A DNA stretch of 64,000 bases from Diplonema papillatum (GCA_030068145.1 JAPJBO010000390.1:1-64000); one strand, 5' to 3'; positions 19,448 to 32,200 are shown, counted from the first letter of the stretch. Notes: generated by a model from the sequence alone, not told the origin. Translations and numbers: made by a program.

Positions 19448-20332
19448 CTAGAAGGCATCAGCGGGACCTGCGGTGGGACTGTCGTAGCGGAAACTTCGCA
19501 CCATCATCGTAGGCGATGGCAAGCGTTCGACCACCTCGTGGGACGCATTAGGGATTCGTACGTATGCGGCGAGGTATACGTCAGTCCAAGGAACGTTGTC
19601 GACGTGCAAGACTCGTTCGTCATCGAAAAGCGACCATTGCATCCCTTGCAAGACATATGTGACTAAATGCCCGTCTGTCGTACTTTGTCCCGTGTGTACA
19701 ACCACCGCGGAAAGGCGCAGTGTGCTGTCCGGCAGTCGCAGGAGGAGCGGAAGGGAAGCGTCATTCCGTAGTCTCGCACCATCGCTTGCGCAAATGCCGA
19801 ACAGCATCAGCAAGCACTCGAGTCGAACATGCGGGAGGGCTGTTGGACACAGATGACAGCTTAGCGGCTGACAGCGGGTGAAGATTCCAGCATGTCAGGC
19901 ACTCAGGGAAAAGGAGGGGAGGGGGCGTACCTCGGCCATTTGCGCGGGATCTTCCGCTTCGATATCAGCGTCACGGACGTCGAAGTAGCACATCTTCTCT
20001 TCCTCGGTTCGGAGGTCCTTGAGCACGCAGCGGTATCGTGTGCAGTGGCCCGTCATCGACTGCATGTGGCGCATGTGGTATGAGACGCTCAGCACATATG
20101 CTTCCATACGCTGCACGCGCTTCGACCGTTTTCGGTCTCGTCCCTTTTGCATGGTCTGCAAAACGTTGTCGTCGAGTGAAACCTCGTTAATTGGAACCAA
20201 GTCCAGCGCCTCCCCGAACACGTTCGCCTCTTTCTGCATCCCGGTGCCGAAGTCCATCTTCATCATGCTGACACCGGTCGGGGCAGAAGCCTTCCGAGCC
20301 AATTGCTGCAGGGCGGCGCGTGACGGTTTCAT
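19448..20332 (-). CDS. Two-exon gene: unknown N-terminal exon joined to a USP C-terminal (His-box) half
   Basis: Exon 1 (20332-19931) starts at ATG and encodes 134 residues I do not recognise (RMEAYVLSVSYHMRHMQS, KMCYFDVRDADIEAEDP). It ends at GAG|GTACGC. A 63-nt intron (19930-19868) ending CTGTCAG restores phase 0 into exon 2 (19867-19448, 139 residues). Exon 2 carries a CHLC zinc pair, then LRLSAVVVHTG, GHLVTYV with the catalytic-type His, and WSLFDDERV and VYLAAYVR, which are the C-terminal elements of ubiquitin-specific proteases. No Cys box is present in exon 1, so this product would not be a complete USP. The N-terminal catalytic half lies downstream at 16390-17229. The exon junction is inferred from splice signals and frame only; exon 2 could belong to a lost gene. 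Confidence 0.5.
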
Positions 20333-21846
20333 CGTTTCCTTCTAACCCTCTTCGTTCCCTTCCCCTTTCTCCTCCTTCCCTTCAGAATTGCTTTAGTCGT
20401 ATAAGACGCTAGTCTTAGAATCAATATCAACCTACCAAGGATATACTGTGGTACAGGGCCTCACAACCGCTCTAGCTTCCGTGTCCTGAGGTGCCACGAT
20501 GGAAATGCGGCAAACACACGAAGATCGTTGACAGAGGTTCGTTTTCTACTTACCCTTTTACGCAGCGGCACTGGAGCTAATCGCAGCACGAGACGACCAA
20601 GGAGCAGAAGATCAGACTGGTTCGGGTTCCATCTGCTTCGTAAAATGGTTAGACTGGTACATCTGCTTCGTGTTCCTGCCCTCTGATCAGGATACAGACG
20701 AGGCGCAGGCTCGCTGCACCCCGTGCGAAACAGATGGCAGCTGGTCCCTTGGAGCGACGTCGGTTTTTTTGCCGCGAAGTGAAGTCGCGGGGCCTGGCAC
20801 GGACGATCTGGCGGGTGGCAGCACCCTTTCGGCGCTGTAGCATGCGCGGGAGCAAAGCTTCACGTGCGTGGGTGCTGCGATAGAGACGGCTAAGGGCAGA
20901 ACGCACGGGGTAGTGGCTCTGTGCAGTAGGGGCTGGCCCCGGGCTGGCCGGTGCTGTGTACAGAGTGTCCCCCTATTGTTCCAGCAGTGCATTCCCAGCC
21001 TTCAAGAGCCTCGGCCACGCGGGGCTGCCGGGGCTCTCCGGGTCTGAGCCCCAACACTGTTTTCTGCGAACACCGGCACACCCCAAGCGAAATGCTTCCC
21101 TTCTTTCTGGGCATGTATACTAGGCCCCGTGGTACAAGAACGCCGCTGCGTAAACACGGTTTATGGCAACACAGAATGAAAAGCTGGTTCGATGATGGAA
21201 AAGAGAGGGAACAGCGCGCAGGGTTTGCGTGAGGAACACGCTCTGGCAAAGGGTCCCAGTTTTGGGTAATTTTGTGCAACGAAGTTGAGGTCCTCGCACC
21301 ACGGGGGGGGTTGCGAAGTTTTCGGTTTCAACGGAAAAACAACTCGAATGGTGCCGCGGCAGCAGCACGAACACCACCGGTCGTGACTATCACATGCGAC
21401 AAGAACTTCGCATGATCTCTTTCGCAAGGGGAAGGAAGAGGGTTAAAAAGAAGAAATGTGAAAACGGGTAACGTGCAAAAAGAGGGGGAGAAGACGAAGG
21501 AAGAATGAAAGACCCCCGAGGCACCGCTAGAAACGAGAACGGCAGGGCAAGCAAAGTCTTACAAAGAGAGAGAGAGAGAGAGGGACGAGCTAGAGAGCGG
21601 GGACCATCTCACCGAGGAGTTCCCGGTTCGTTCCTCACCTGCTCCGCACTGCTACGGCAGTAAGTAGTCATACTTCATTGCACTCCCAGCGGAGACGCAA
21701 CCCCAAAATGAATTACCCTCCAAGCGGCAACACGCACTGTAGTCAAGTAGCCAAGGGCACGACGTTCTCGGAATAGTGAACGTAGTAAAGGGAACTCACG
21801 ACACCAGCATTGGGCGCATTGCGTGCGTACAAATTTTAGAGAGGGC
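20333..21846. other. Gene-less stretch
   Basis: Short frames only, without recognisable features. A (GA)n run lies at 21565-21583. This is the 5' side of the two-exon gene above; I do not see a clear TATA-type promoter. Confidence 0.4.
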
Positions 21847-22456
21847 CCCGCTAAAAACAAACAAAGATTTCACTTGCCCTGCCCTTTTCTTGATTTATTT
21901 TTGGTAAATTTCCCTTATATCCCACCCCAAACAAATTTGTGCCCTTATATCCCACTTCAAACAAATTTTGTGCCCTTATCTGGGTCAGTGCCAAACCCCC
22001 CCCGCTCCTGCATGATCCAAAATAGGGCCAAAAACAGGCATGTTTTTCAGATTTTCCATTGTGGTCTGGGAATGGGCGGCAAGGGTCAGCACCTGGAGAA
22101 AGAAATGTGTATTCCGCTCCGGGTAACCATGCGCGCACCAAATTAGCCTCGGAGACTCCTGTTTTTACGTGCAGATTCCTCACTGCCAGCCCCCAAGACT
22201 CCTGCCTGTTCACCGCACCAGCCACTGTCTGTCCGGTGTGCTAATAAGGGGGTTTGGGACGCATTTGGGGGCTTGACCAACCCTTGGGTTTCAAGGTGAA
22301 TGGTTGGGGGTTCAATCCCCTCCTCGGCAAGTTTTCCAGCATTTTCCCGATTCAAATTTGTCAAAACAAAATTGTGCCCGTATATCCCAGTTTGGGATAT
22401 AAGGGCACAAAATTTGTTTGAAGTGGGATATAAGGGCACAAATTTGTTTTTAGCGG
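21847..22456. mobile_element. Foldback element with a 49-bp perfect inverted repeat
   Basis: 21931-21979 is the exact reverse complement of 22399-22447. The outer ends CCCGCTAAAA (21847-21856) and TTTTAGCGGG (22447-22456) are also complementary, with about 70 extra bases in the left arm. The arms are built from repeats of CCCTTATATCCCA and CAAACAAATTT(T)GTG. The interior holds a tRNA-like sequence but no transposase ORF, so the element would be non-autonomous. Confidence 0.75.
22262..22330 (+). repeat. tRNA-like sequence with B box inside the foldback element
   Basis: GGTTCAATCCC (22309-22319) fits the Pol III B box and sits in a GGGGG/CCCC T-arm-like stem. An anticodon-arm-like CCTTG...CAAGG hairpin precedes it. 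The 3' CTCCTCGGC has no 5' acceptor partner. Minus-strand translation gives EEGIEPPTIHLE, a peptide type familiar as an artefact of translating tRNA genes. Degenerate tRNA or SINE origin is likely. Confidence 0.35.
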
Positions 22457-25004
22457 GATACAAAGGCATTACACCTGTATTTTTCCCTTCCCCCTTTCCC
22501 GTGTGCCGTCCACGCGGCCCTCTTCTCCTTGTATTGCCGGCCCCGGCCGCTTTTCCTCGATAACGGTGCTTTATCCTTTTCCCGTTTTTTTTTAGTCCTG
22601 AGTTCTCCCACTGCGAACCATGCCACAAGCGGTCCAGAAGCTCGAAGGACCAGAAACGGAAAGAAAGGGACACACACACACACACACACACAAACACAAA
22701 CACATACAGGTTCACATTTCTTTTGCACAACCCACAGACTTAGGGGACTCAGCAGCTGTGGACGAAGCGATCAAGCGGCGAAAGCCATTACCCAAGCGTG
22801 AGCTCCTTTTTGAGCAACAACCCCGCGCACAACGAAGGTGCGTCGGCAGCCATCACCTAGCCAGAACGCGCGCGCGCACACACTCACATACATACCACAC
22901 CTAGGAATTTGGAATTCCCAGACAAGAAGCTTTAGTGCATTCCCTTCGTGTTCTCCTTTCGGGTGTGCTTCTGGACTGCAAGCATAATGCAGGTAGTTGA
23001 CCAGATCGCTGCTCAGAGGCGGAACATTCACGTGTCCTGCGGCAGGGCCGACCGGCGTGTCGAAGCTAACCAAAACTTGACACAGATATTAGAGAACAAG
23101 CACCGTGGAGCAGCATGCATGCAAGTTGTTGAGCAGCCGGCTGCAAAATGCCCTATTTTACTATCGATCAAAGAGCTGCGATGTAACTATTCCTTTTCTT
23201 GTGGTCATTTCTAACTTCTTTCTGTTTTTAAATCTTTCGAACAAAGCTTGCCATTCCACGTGTCAAAACTCTATGGCGCCACTACCGCACCCAGCAAAGT
23301 GTTCGTGTCCCGTGTCGGTTCTCCGATGACTTCCGGCGGTTATTTTTCAACAGGGTTTCGTTTCGATTCTTTATCTGTAATCTTGCGGCTTGCCCTACAA
23401 TATGTATTGCAAGGCAGCCTGTTTCGGTGGTTGTTCAGGATTCACGATTCGCGACCTGAAAAAAGACACGGGGGTAAAACAAATGGGCTATCGATTGACC
23501 GGCACGCGCAAATACAACGAAGCGCCTGTCATTTCTTTCTTTTTTGGTCATTCCGGGGGTACCCGGCATCCTTTCCTTGGCGGGAAATACCACAAAAATA
23601 TCGGATGAATGCCGTACGATCAGAGTTGTGCCAGGTACCTCTGTCAACAGTGCTGCCTCATGGTGTTCCTCGCCAAGGCCTGCTAAGAAGAGGATGTGGG
23701 GGAACAGTGCCTGTTTCGTCACGTGACACTCTCACGAAGAGTTTTTTGTGTTGCTGTCAAGGTGCACTAAGTACAATGCTTTGAGTACGCATCACCGTGC
23801 ACCGATAAAAAAGCCCGCCGGGCCCTACCTGGCTGTGGCACGACAACCCTGCGGAATGAGGGTCTGCGATAGGTGGGAAATATCACGTGTGTTGTACCCT
23901 GGTGCGTAAGATCGTGTCCGGTTTCCCCAAAATGGACCTGATCTTAAGCACGGGCGTGGGACAGACGGAGGCTTTGGAACTGTTTACAGAGGAGTCCAAC
24001 TGGTCAATTAAATCGCAGCTTCAACACAGCGGTGGCGAATGGTCTCGCCCGGTGCCCTGAAAGTCGACGCTGAAATTTCAGGTCAAGAGTTACAGTGACA
24101 CTCTTAAGGTAGCCAAATGCCTTGAATAAAAGACGCGCATGAATCGACCAGTGAGATCCCTTCTGACCCTGCCTAATTTGGGGCGAATCTTTGTGGTCGT
24201 GTTAGTTGGTAATATGATTTGGACGTCTTATTCGTGATATTCTGTGGCGATTTTTTCCCCGTGCGTCGGATGATGCTGGCCCTTTCTGCAAAAGGGGTTT
24301 TGGGTTCGTTCGTCGTGTACGGTTTTGTCGTCGACACAGAAGTGGAAGCAGAGGTCGGCGCTCGATAAACTCGCAAGTTTCAAATCGTGCCCAGCCTACA
24401 TTGATACAGACCATTCCCTTCAGTTCTTTAGCCAAACGTCTCTCAGTGACCTTCAACGGTTCGTATGTAGTATTGTAAAACGGATGCGCTCATGCGGCAG
24501 TGCATGCTGGTGCTGTGCGGGTCTTTGCGGTCTGTTTGCTGTCTATTCGTCTATTTTGTCTATTCTGTCTATTCTGTCTATTGGAGCGTGCTCTCATTTC
24601 CTATTCCAGCCAGCCGGTTGGTAGTTCTCCATCCACCACTGTCTCTGCGAGTACATCGAGCGTATGTGTATGCTAACTCGGATCATCAAATTGCCAAGAT
24701 TCTCGACAAGAACCCCGGTTGATCCCGGAACGGGGTCGGTGGTGTCCGGTCTTGACTGGCGACGTGGCCGATTCCTTCGCATTTCTTCCGACCCCTGATC
24801 GTCTTTGTGCTTGGTCAATCTGCTGGTCGGTCCAAGGAAGGAAGAACAAGTTCGCTCCAAGACAAAAGCGGACCGGTCAAGCTAGCATGGTTTCGTGTCT
24901 TGCTTCCTCCACACACCGTATCGAAAGACTCGCCCCGGTACCGGGCGACCTTTTCAGCGTTTTTTTGCACGGTACGGTACAGCGAAGAATTCCCGCGCCA
25001 GTCA
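22457..25004. other. Gene-less stretch with simple repeats
   Basis: Holds a (CA)n tract (22670-22692, continuing as CAAACACAAACAC) and a CTATT/CTGT-rich run near 24540-24582. The longest open frame (178 codons, 23248-23784, +) has no recognisable features. No gene is supported. Confidence 0.4.
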
Positions 25005-25435
25005 ACTTCAATATGGAATCCAAATTTAAGTAGAATCGGTAGTCAACGTCTGATGCCAAATCCCAAATATAATTAGAATTTGTAGTCAACGTCCAATTTC
25101 CGATTCCAAATTTAATTAGAATTGGTAGTCAACGTTCTAGTTCGGATCCAAATTTAATTAGAATTGGTGGTCAACGTCTAATGCCAAATCCAAAATTTTA
25201 TTAGAATTGATAGGCAACGTCCAGTTTCGGATCCCAAATTTAATTACAATTGGTAGTCAACGTCCAATTTCGGATCTCAAATTTAATTAGAAGTGGTAGT
25301 CAACGTCTATTGTCGGATCCAAATTTAATTAGAATTGCTAGCCAACGTCTAACGTCGGATCCAAATTTAATTAGAATTGGTAGTCAACGTCCAATTTCGG
25401 ATTTCAAATTTAATTAGACTTGGTAGCCAACGTCT
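25005..25435. repeat. 43-bp AT-rich minisatellite, about ten copies
   Basis: Consensus GGTAGTCAACGTC(C/T)AATTTCGGATCC then AAATTTAATTAGAATT. The CAACGTC core recurs at about 43-bp spacing from 25045 to 25430. Copies differ by scattered substitutions and short indels, so this array is older than the 12-bp array at 6.7 kb. Confidence 0.9.
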
Positions 25436-28400
25436 CGCCACCCGCCACCCTTTGGCCCTCCCGCTCCTGGCCCTCCTCCCTCCTCTTCTCCCGCCTCCTT
25501 TTTACTCATCCTGCCTCCATGGCTTCGCCATGGCTTCGCCGCTTGGCCCTCCTGCCTCGGCTCCCCTTTATCCCACCCCTGCCTTGGCTCACCCCTTGCC
25601 GCTGATCCCGGTTGGTAGTGACCCGGCTCTACCCCAACCCCCAGCCCAAAATGAATCCAATTTTTTATTTAGACTGTTACTATGGGGTGGTTTTGGGCGG
25701 TGGTTTCAGTGCCGTTTTCGCCAATGTACGGCATCTTGGGGCGGAGCCGACACATCTCCACAACTTCGTTCGGCAAAAGAGGCGTCTTCTTGGGTCCTTT
25801 ATGGGTCAATTATAGTCACCCCGTCAGTTTGGCGACACATTTTGCGGGTTTTCAACCAGTCTGGCCAGATCAAGCTATTCGGAGGTTTCCGAATGCTTCT
25901 GGGTTCCCTGTGGGGTTGGTGCCATAATATTATTGGGACGCGATATATTATGGGGGCTCCAAAAACAGTCAAAATCGTAAACAGACAGTCTCGTCAGGCA
26001 GCTGAAGGGGTGGACCTGGGGACCTATTTTCCTATGATAATAGGTCCACGGTTTTGGTGTAGACCCTGTACATGGAGTGCAGGCAATATTGCCTTTTTGC
26101 CTGTCATTCGATTTGGTTGGTGCTCAACACTGAAACACACCTTCTATTCGATTGCAGAAAAAGCAAAATGTCGGCCAGTTGCGACACTTGCTCCACGTGG
26201 CTGCATGTTCTAGACCAGCTAGTTTTGAATCCCGCTGCACCCACCACGAAAGGCTGACTCCTGCGCGGCAGCGGCGACTCACCAAGATGGAGTACACCTT
26301 CCCTCTTCGCTTTGCTTTCCTAGCGCAGTGTGACTACTTTACTTTTCGTTGATTGCTTGACCCGGGGGAATATCTGGAACATAAAGTGTTCGATCCTCCT
26401 CTGGCTGCGTGAAACGACGCTGAAGGGCTGGCGTATCCTTCTCGTGCGAGTGAACAAGAGGGTCTGGCCCAGCCGAAGAACTTGCACAGTGTACACGGAG
26501 GGGGCAACCTGCAACTCTAATTCGAGCGATTTCTGTGCTTCCGATGATCCCGTGGGACGTACAAATTGGTGTCTTTCGACTATTTTTCGGGTTCGCTTTC
26601 AGGAACTCCGTCGGCGTTCTTTTCTTTTGCCGGCGCACGCGTGTGGTGCCAAGCGGCCGGTGAGGATCCTTAGATGTGTGTGTCCACAGAGCGTCAATCG
26701 TGCTTCGATTAGTTTAGTTTCGCGTGTTTTCACGGGGCCGGTGGGGTTTGGGTCGAAGTCGTCTGCTGCTGGGTTCGCTTATTTTTCCTGTTTGTTCCCA
26801 GCTTGCTTTGCGAAGGGGAGAATGTTACATAAACTCTGGAAAGAACGTTGGGAGAGCGAGGAGGTTTGCAACGACATTCTCTATGCGCGCGCGGAGGGCA
26901 GCAGAATAGAACGGCCGTGGTAAAGCCAACAAGAGTACGTTACTCCGTTGCAATGAACAACGAAGAACTTTACCCCGTCATGGACGAGAGAGGGAGAGGG
27001 CAAGAAAAAGGAGAATGACCCAAGCACCAGTGCACTTTGCTTCCCAATGGTCTTTGGTAGCAGTTTGTTAACCTCTTACAGACGTTATTGACTGTTCGGG
27101 GGCGGGGGGGAAATCATCAGCAGGAAAGCTATGTCTTCGTTCAGTGGAGTCCGTTAAGAGCGACCCTAACTACTTTCTAGACTGTTTCTTTTGTTTTAGC
27201 TCTGGTTGTGGGGGATTGCAAGAACGTGCTTGGTTGTGGGGGATTGCAAGAACGTGCTTGGTTGTGGGGGAGGGGTGATGCCTTGGGAATTCAAGCGTTT
27301 TACGTTCTGACGCATTATTTACTCACAACAAAAACGTTGAGCGTTTCGTAGACTATCTGAATGCAGGGTTTCGGTTAACTTGGACAAATTGTTTCACATA
27401 AACCTCAAACCGGCTACATGTCCCTGCTTGCTGATCGCTGTCGTGCTGAGTTCTTGAACCGCATGGGTTAGCATGCACTTGTTGAGCAGCGGCTGTCAAG
27501 ACCTGCCGTCTCTAGAAGCAAGTAGAGTAAGGCTACGAAGGAAGAAAACTGGTTGCACACTCAGGTTGGTTTCCAAATGAGAAAGTAAGGACGTTGAAGA
27601 CAGAAGAGAGACCTACCGCCGGGTATTACAGGTCGTCGCAAGTATCCGCAACATAGCATCTGCGGCACCTTGCCAACAACTGGGTCCCTGGGGGCAAGAT
27701 CCGTCGTCCGGTTCGATTTTGATTGCGGCACTACGCATACTTTCGAGTAAAAAGCTAGCTTGAGACGTCCGGGATTGGAAGCCCCTGGGCCTTCTGACAA
27801 GCCTCCTTCTGGCAAGCAGGTTCTTTAAAAATATACTTTCCTGGGGGGTGGGAAACAACGTGCTTGGGGCACGGGGGCAGAACCGGTAATTGCTTCCCAA
27901 AAGCTTCCACCGATCGTTTCACATGACAGAGCCGGTCCACCCCTGGCTGATAGACTGCTGATAGGCTACTACGGGCAATTTAGTCTATCACAGTCTACGA
28001 CAGTCTGTGCTAGCCTGTGGTGGACAGCAACAGGCAGTTCGATGCACTTCCAGGAAATAGGGGTGGTGACTGGCTCAATGACAGCCGAATGAAAAGGAGA
28101 GGGAGGAGGGAAGGGGGATACCTTAGGTACACGATGGAGTCCAGTCTCAGAAGAAGCTGGAGATGAAGCTGGAGTTCAAAAGCGGTGCCACACCCGCTTT
28201 TCGAGTGTGACTCGGACACTCTCACCTTAGTCCAGCTTTTGGGGATCGTAATTAAATAGGTTAATGTTGGGCAGGACACTGCCATTTGGCCTGTCGGATG
28301 CGAGCATCAAGATAATTTCGTGAAATGGGGAGAAAAGGAAGAACCCCAGGGCCTTCCGGTTTTATGAGATGATTGGGGTTTGGTGTGTGTTTATCACATC

Positions 28401-29272
28401 GCAGTCTTGTGCAACTGGATGTCCGTCGGGTGGGGAGAGGAAATCGTGTGATACTTCCGACCGCCACCGAGTCTGCTCGCTAGTGCGTAGCAGCAAGTGA
28501 GACGAAGGTTCACGAGCTGCTGTTTGCTGTCCGGCCGAACGCAATATGCCGACTCTTGAAGGCTGCCGGAGGGAAAGATTGCAACGGTTCGATTTGTTAG
28601 TTATTGGGGCCGTCCGACTTGTTGGGATAGCGTTTTGAATATTCGGGAAAGAGTGAATGGCCATTGAAGTGCACGAGCCTCATCGATTCTTTCTCGCGTC
28701 ACCCTTTTATGGCCGCGAGAAGCTCAATGGAGGTATCCAAGCACTTCACGGGGACAGGGAGAGAGAGCGTGGTATGCATCCCGCTCAACTGGACTTCTTT
28801 TGACAACCTCCTTCGACATCAACATGCGTTTGAATGTCGTCAATGAAGCTCCTGACGGCAGTCGGAAGGATCAGGAACGAATAGAATTGCTTGCATCGCG
28901 GACAGGACAGGCTTGATTTAGAATGCAGTTTCAAAAACGTGCAGACTGAATACTTCAACTGGAGATGCTTACAGCAAACGCCAGCGATGTGTTCTAGCCT
29001 GCCCCTTCCCTTTCGACATTCGCTCCTGTAGGATCCGAACTGGGCGCTCCGCTGGACTCGAGACCTCGAACCCTGACTCAGCGCGACGCTAGCAGCTGCA
29101 AGAAAACAAACTGATGATTCATTTTCATGCACGCTGTGGTTCGTGAAAACTGTCGCCATTCTGCGACAGACAAGGCACGATGAGGGCTCTATGAGAAGCT
29201 CAGCTCGCGCCAAGCGATGCGAGCTTTGAGCAAACGCCAGCGAACTTTGAGACTCATGATCAACGCGTACGC
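25436..29272. other. Gene-less stretch downstream of the giant gene
   Basis: A C/T-rich low-complexity patch follows the minisatellite (25440-25620). A 278-codon frame overlapping it (25377-26213, +) starts in the repeat and lacks protein features. A 28-bp tandem repeat lies at 27205-27271, and CTGATAG/AGTCTA-type words repeat near 27945-28015. The part nearest 29272 would be the 3' untranslated region of the giant gene; I see no canonical AATAAA signal close to its stop. Confidence 0.4.
27205..27271. repeat. 28-bp tandem repeat, two full copies plus part
   Basis: Unit GGTTGTGGGGGATTGCAAGA followed by ACGTGCTT, two identical copies and a third partial one. A diverged relative of its core occurs singly near 10812-10834. 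Confidence 0.85.
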
Positions 29273-32200
29273 TCACATGAAAGGGTCTATTTTGCTGGAG
29301 TTCAGTCTGATCAAGGACATATCACCCTCGCTACCCATGAACCTGCTATCCGACAAAGTATGCATGAGCTTATTAGAACCACTTTCCATCTCGAAGTCGT
29401 CAAGGTAGCGCTCGCTGACTAAGCGCGTCATGTCATCCTTCTCCGTCTGCGACTTGTGTACTTTGAATACGAGATACAACATTGTCCCGAGGACGGCCAT
29501 CCAGAGGAGGATGACAAGGGCCCCTGGCAGGCAAGCATCGCCCACTCGAAGACCATTGCAGCAAAGCACTCCGGAGCCCGGTCCAGCGGCCGCGGAGACG
29601 GAGCCGGCGTCGTCGCCGGGGGCCGCCAGAACCTCGAAGGGAAACACGCTCTCGCCGAACCGGTCACTCGTCGGCACCGCGCTCCACGTGTTCCCGCCGA
29701 CCTTGTGGCACACCTCGAATTGCGCGCTCGGTCCCTCGAAATCGGCCGCGACGACGTCGATCAGCAGCTCTTGGCGGCCCGTCTGCTCCAAGACCGCGGA
29801 ATCCCTCTGCGCCGCCGACTTGCAACCGCCCTTCATGGCCAGTCCGCCGCGGGCCGTCGTGCACGCGTCGGCGGCGGCGAGGCCGCAGCCGGAAGCCGCG
29901 TCGACGATCTTGACGGTCTCGCTGTCGCCGTAGCAACCGTGGACGATCACCGTGAACTTCTGGCCCTTCAGCGGCTTGTTCGGGTAGGTCGTGAACCATG
30001 CCGCACCGTTCGGCGCGCACACGCGCTGGCTGCACTGGATGCCGCCCCACCCGGCGTCGCAAATGCACACGTCCGAATGCGAGCACGATCCGCGGCCACT
30101 GCAGGTGGTGTGCCGCGAGCACGCGGTGCACTTTCCTTCCACTCGCTCGAAGTTGCACACGCTGCACTCCTCGCCGGTCCACCCGCCCTTGCACGCGCAG
30201 CAATCGTCACCGCAAACGCCGTGGTCGGGGTTCACTATACACGCCCCATTCACGAGCTTGCACTTGTCTCCCTTTTCACACGTTGACCTCGGTCGGCGGT
30301 AGCACGACTCTGCCTCGACGCAGACGTCTTGCCGGTTCCACTCGCAGAGGGCGTTGTTTTCGCACGACACCTCGTTGTCGTAAAAGCACTTCTTCAAGTC
30401 GCACTTGTCGTTCTTCCACTCGCAACGCGCCTCGTTGCCGCAAGTCACAGCGTCGAACGTGTAGCACGCCGGAAGCTCGTGGCATTCGTCATCCTCGGGA
30501 GCCCACGCACACTCGGATTGCTCGCAATCAGTCGAGGTGAGGAGTAGCGCACAGCCCGCACGTTTGACGCACGTGGAACCATCCCATGTGCATCCGACTT
30601 GCACGTTGCACGTGGACTTTGCCCTGTTTCTGCCGCAAGATGCCGCGCATTTAGATGCAGACGTGCCGCCGAGCTCCGTCGCCGTGAACCAATCGCAACC
30701 CTCGACGGCGCCCCTGCACCTCTGCGAGGACGAATAACTGCTGCAGCCGGCGGCTTCGGTGCACACCGCGTTCGCTCCGTCCCAAGAGCAGCGGACGCCG
30801 TTCACCACCATCCGCCCGCACTGGGACGCCGAGAACGCCGCGCAGCCTGTCTTCTCACGGCACGTTTCCGAGCCGTCCGCCCACTCGCACACCTCGGAGT
30901 CGAGGCACGCTGACTTGCTGTCGAAGCCAGCGCAACCTTCCATGTCGGAACACTTGCCTTCCGTCGCCTGCCACTTGCACGACGGGCGACCCTCGCACTC
31001 GGGAGCCTTCGTGAACGCGGCGCAGTTGACGTCGATGCAGAAGCTGTCAGCGGAGATCCACAGGCACGCGCCGCCTTCGCTGCACGATTGCTCGTTGCCG
31101 CGGGACAAACAACCCGAACGGTCGTCGCAGAGGCTGGTGGCAGTGTTCCACACGCATTTGCTGTTGTCGTCGCACGACGGGCGCGTGTCGTACACAGCGC
31201 AGGCGTGCCGGTCGTCGCACTGTGACTCACTGTCGACGTACAAGCAGTGTTGGTCGGCAACACAAGCATCCTCTTCGTGAGCTGCACAGCCCAATGCCGG
31301 TTTGCACACGTCGTCCCTCCATGTGCATGACTCCGCTCGGTTACACGAAACCTGATTCGAGTAACCGCACACGCTTCTCACACACATTCTCCCTGTCCAC
31401 TCGCATCCGTGGGTAGTGTCACCCAGGCAGGCGTCCTCGGCACAGTACACGAGACACGGACTCGAGCTGCAAGTCTCCTGCTCCGCGTCGTACGCACACA
31501 AGCTGTCGACAGCACACTCGGCACCGTTCCAGTCGGAGCACGCCTTGTTGTGCACCGGCTCGTCGTGTGCTGCGATGAAGTAACCGAACGTCGTGTTCTC
31601 GTTGCAGAGCCCGTTCAAAATGTCGGCCACCTCGCCCAGTCGCACCGACGAGAAGTGCGCCGAAGTAGGCTCACCGACCAGGCTGCTAAGCGCGGTAGCC
31701 GCGCGGGCGTCGCCGCTCGTGGCAACGTCGAACCGCCGAACCTGCACGCCGAAGATGCGTACCCTTTGCGATTCGAGGACACCACGCGCCTTCGTGGTGC
31801 TGGCCGCGTCGGATACCTCGCCGTCGGTCATCACGAAGACGACCTTCTTCCGCGTGTTGGGCGACGCGTCGAACATCTTCGCTGCGGCCACCAGCGCCTG
31901 GCCGATGAACGACACCTCAGCCACCCGCTTGCTGCTGGCCGTCTCCGTCATCGTGTCCTCGTGCCAGTCGATGTCGGCTTCCAACTCCGCCAACGCCCCG
32001 CTGAGGGTGCCACCCGTGCCGACGGTCGGAGGAGATCGGTACGTGGCGTCTTCATCGCCGAACTGGACGAGACCGACACGGAACCCGTGCTGCGCGGTGG
32101 CCGCGTCTGCGAGTGGCAGCACGCGCGTCCAGTCGCGCAGGATCTCCATGAGCCCCAGGAAGCCGTGCGGGTGCGACCCGAATACGGCGGACATGCTGGC

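Noticed and set aside
22143..22730. 195-codon minus-strand ORF containing EEGIEPPTIHLETQGL
   Set aside because: That peptide is a known kind of artefact from translating tRNA-like DNA, and the frame crosses inverted-repeat arms and a CA tract.
23248..23784. 178-codon plus-strand ORF
   Set aside because: It starts at a non-ATG codon, has no domain, and overlaps a dispersed repeat relic (23490-23528).
25377..26213. 278-codon plus-strand ORF
   Set aside because: It begins at a non-ATG codon within the 43-bp minisatellite and runs through a C/T-rich low-complexity patch. No recognisable protein features.
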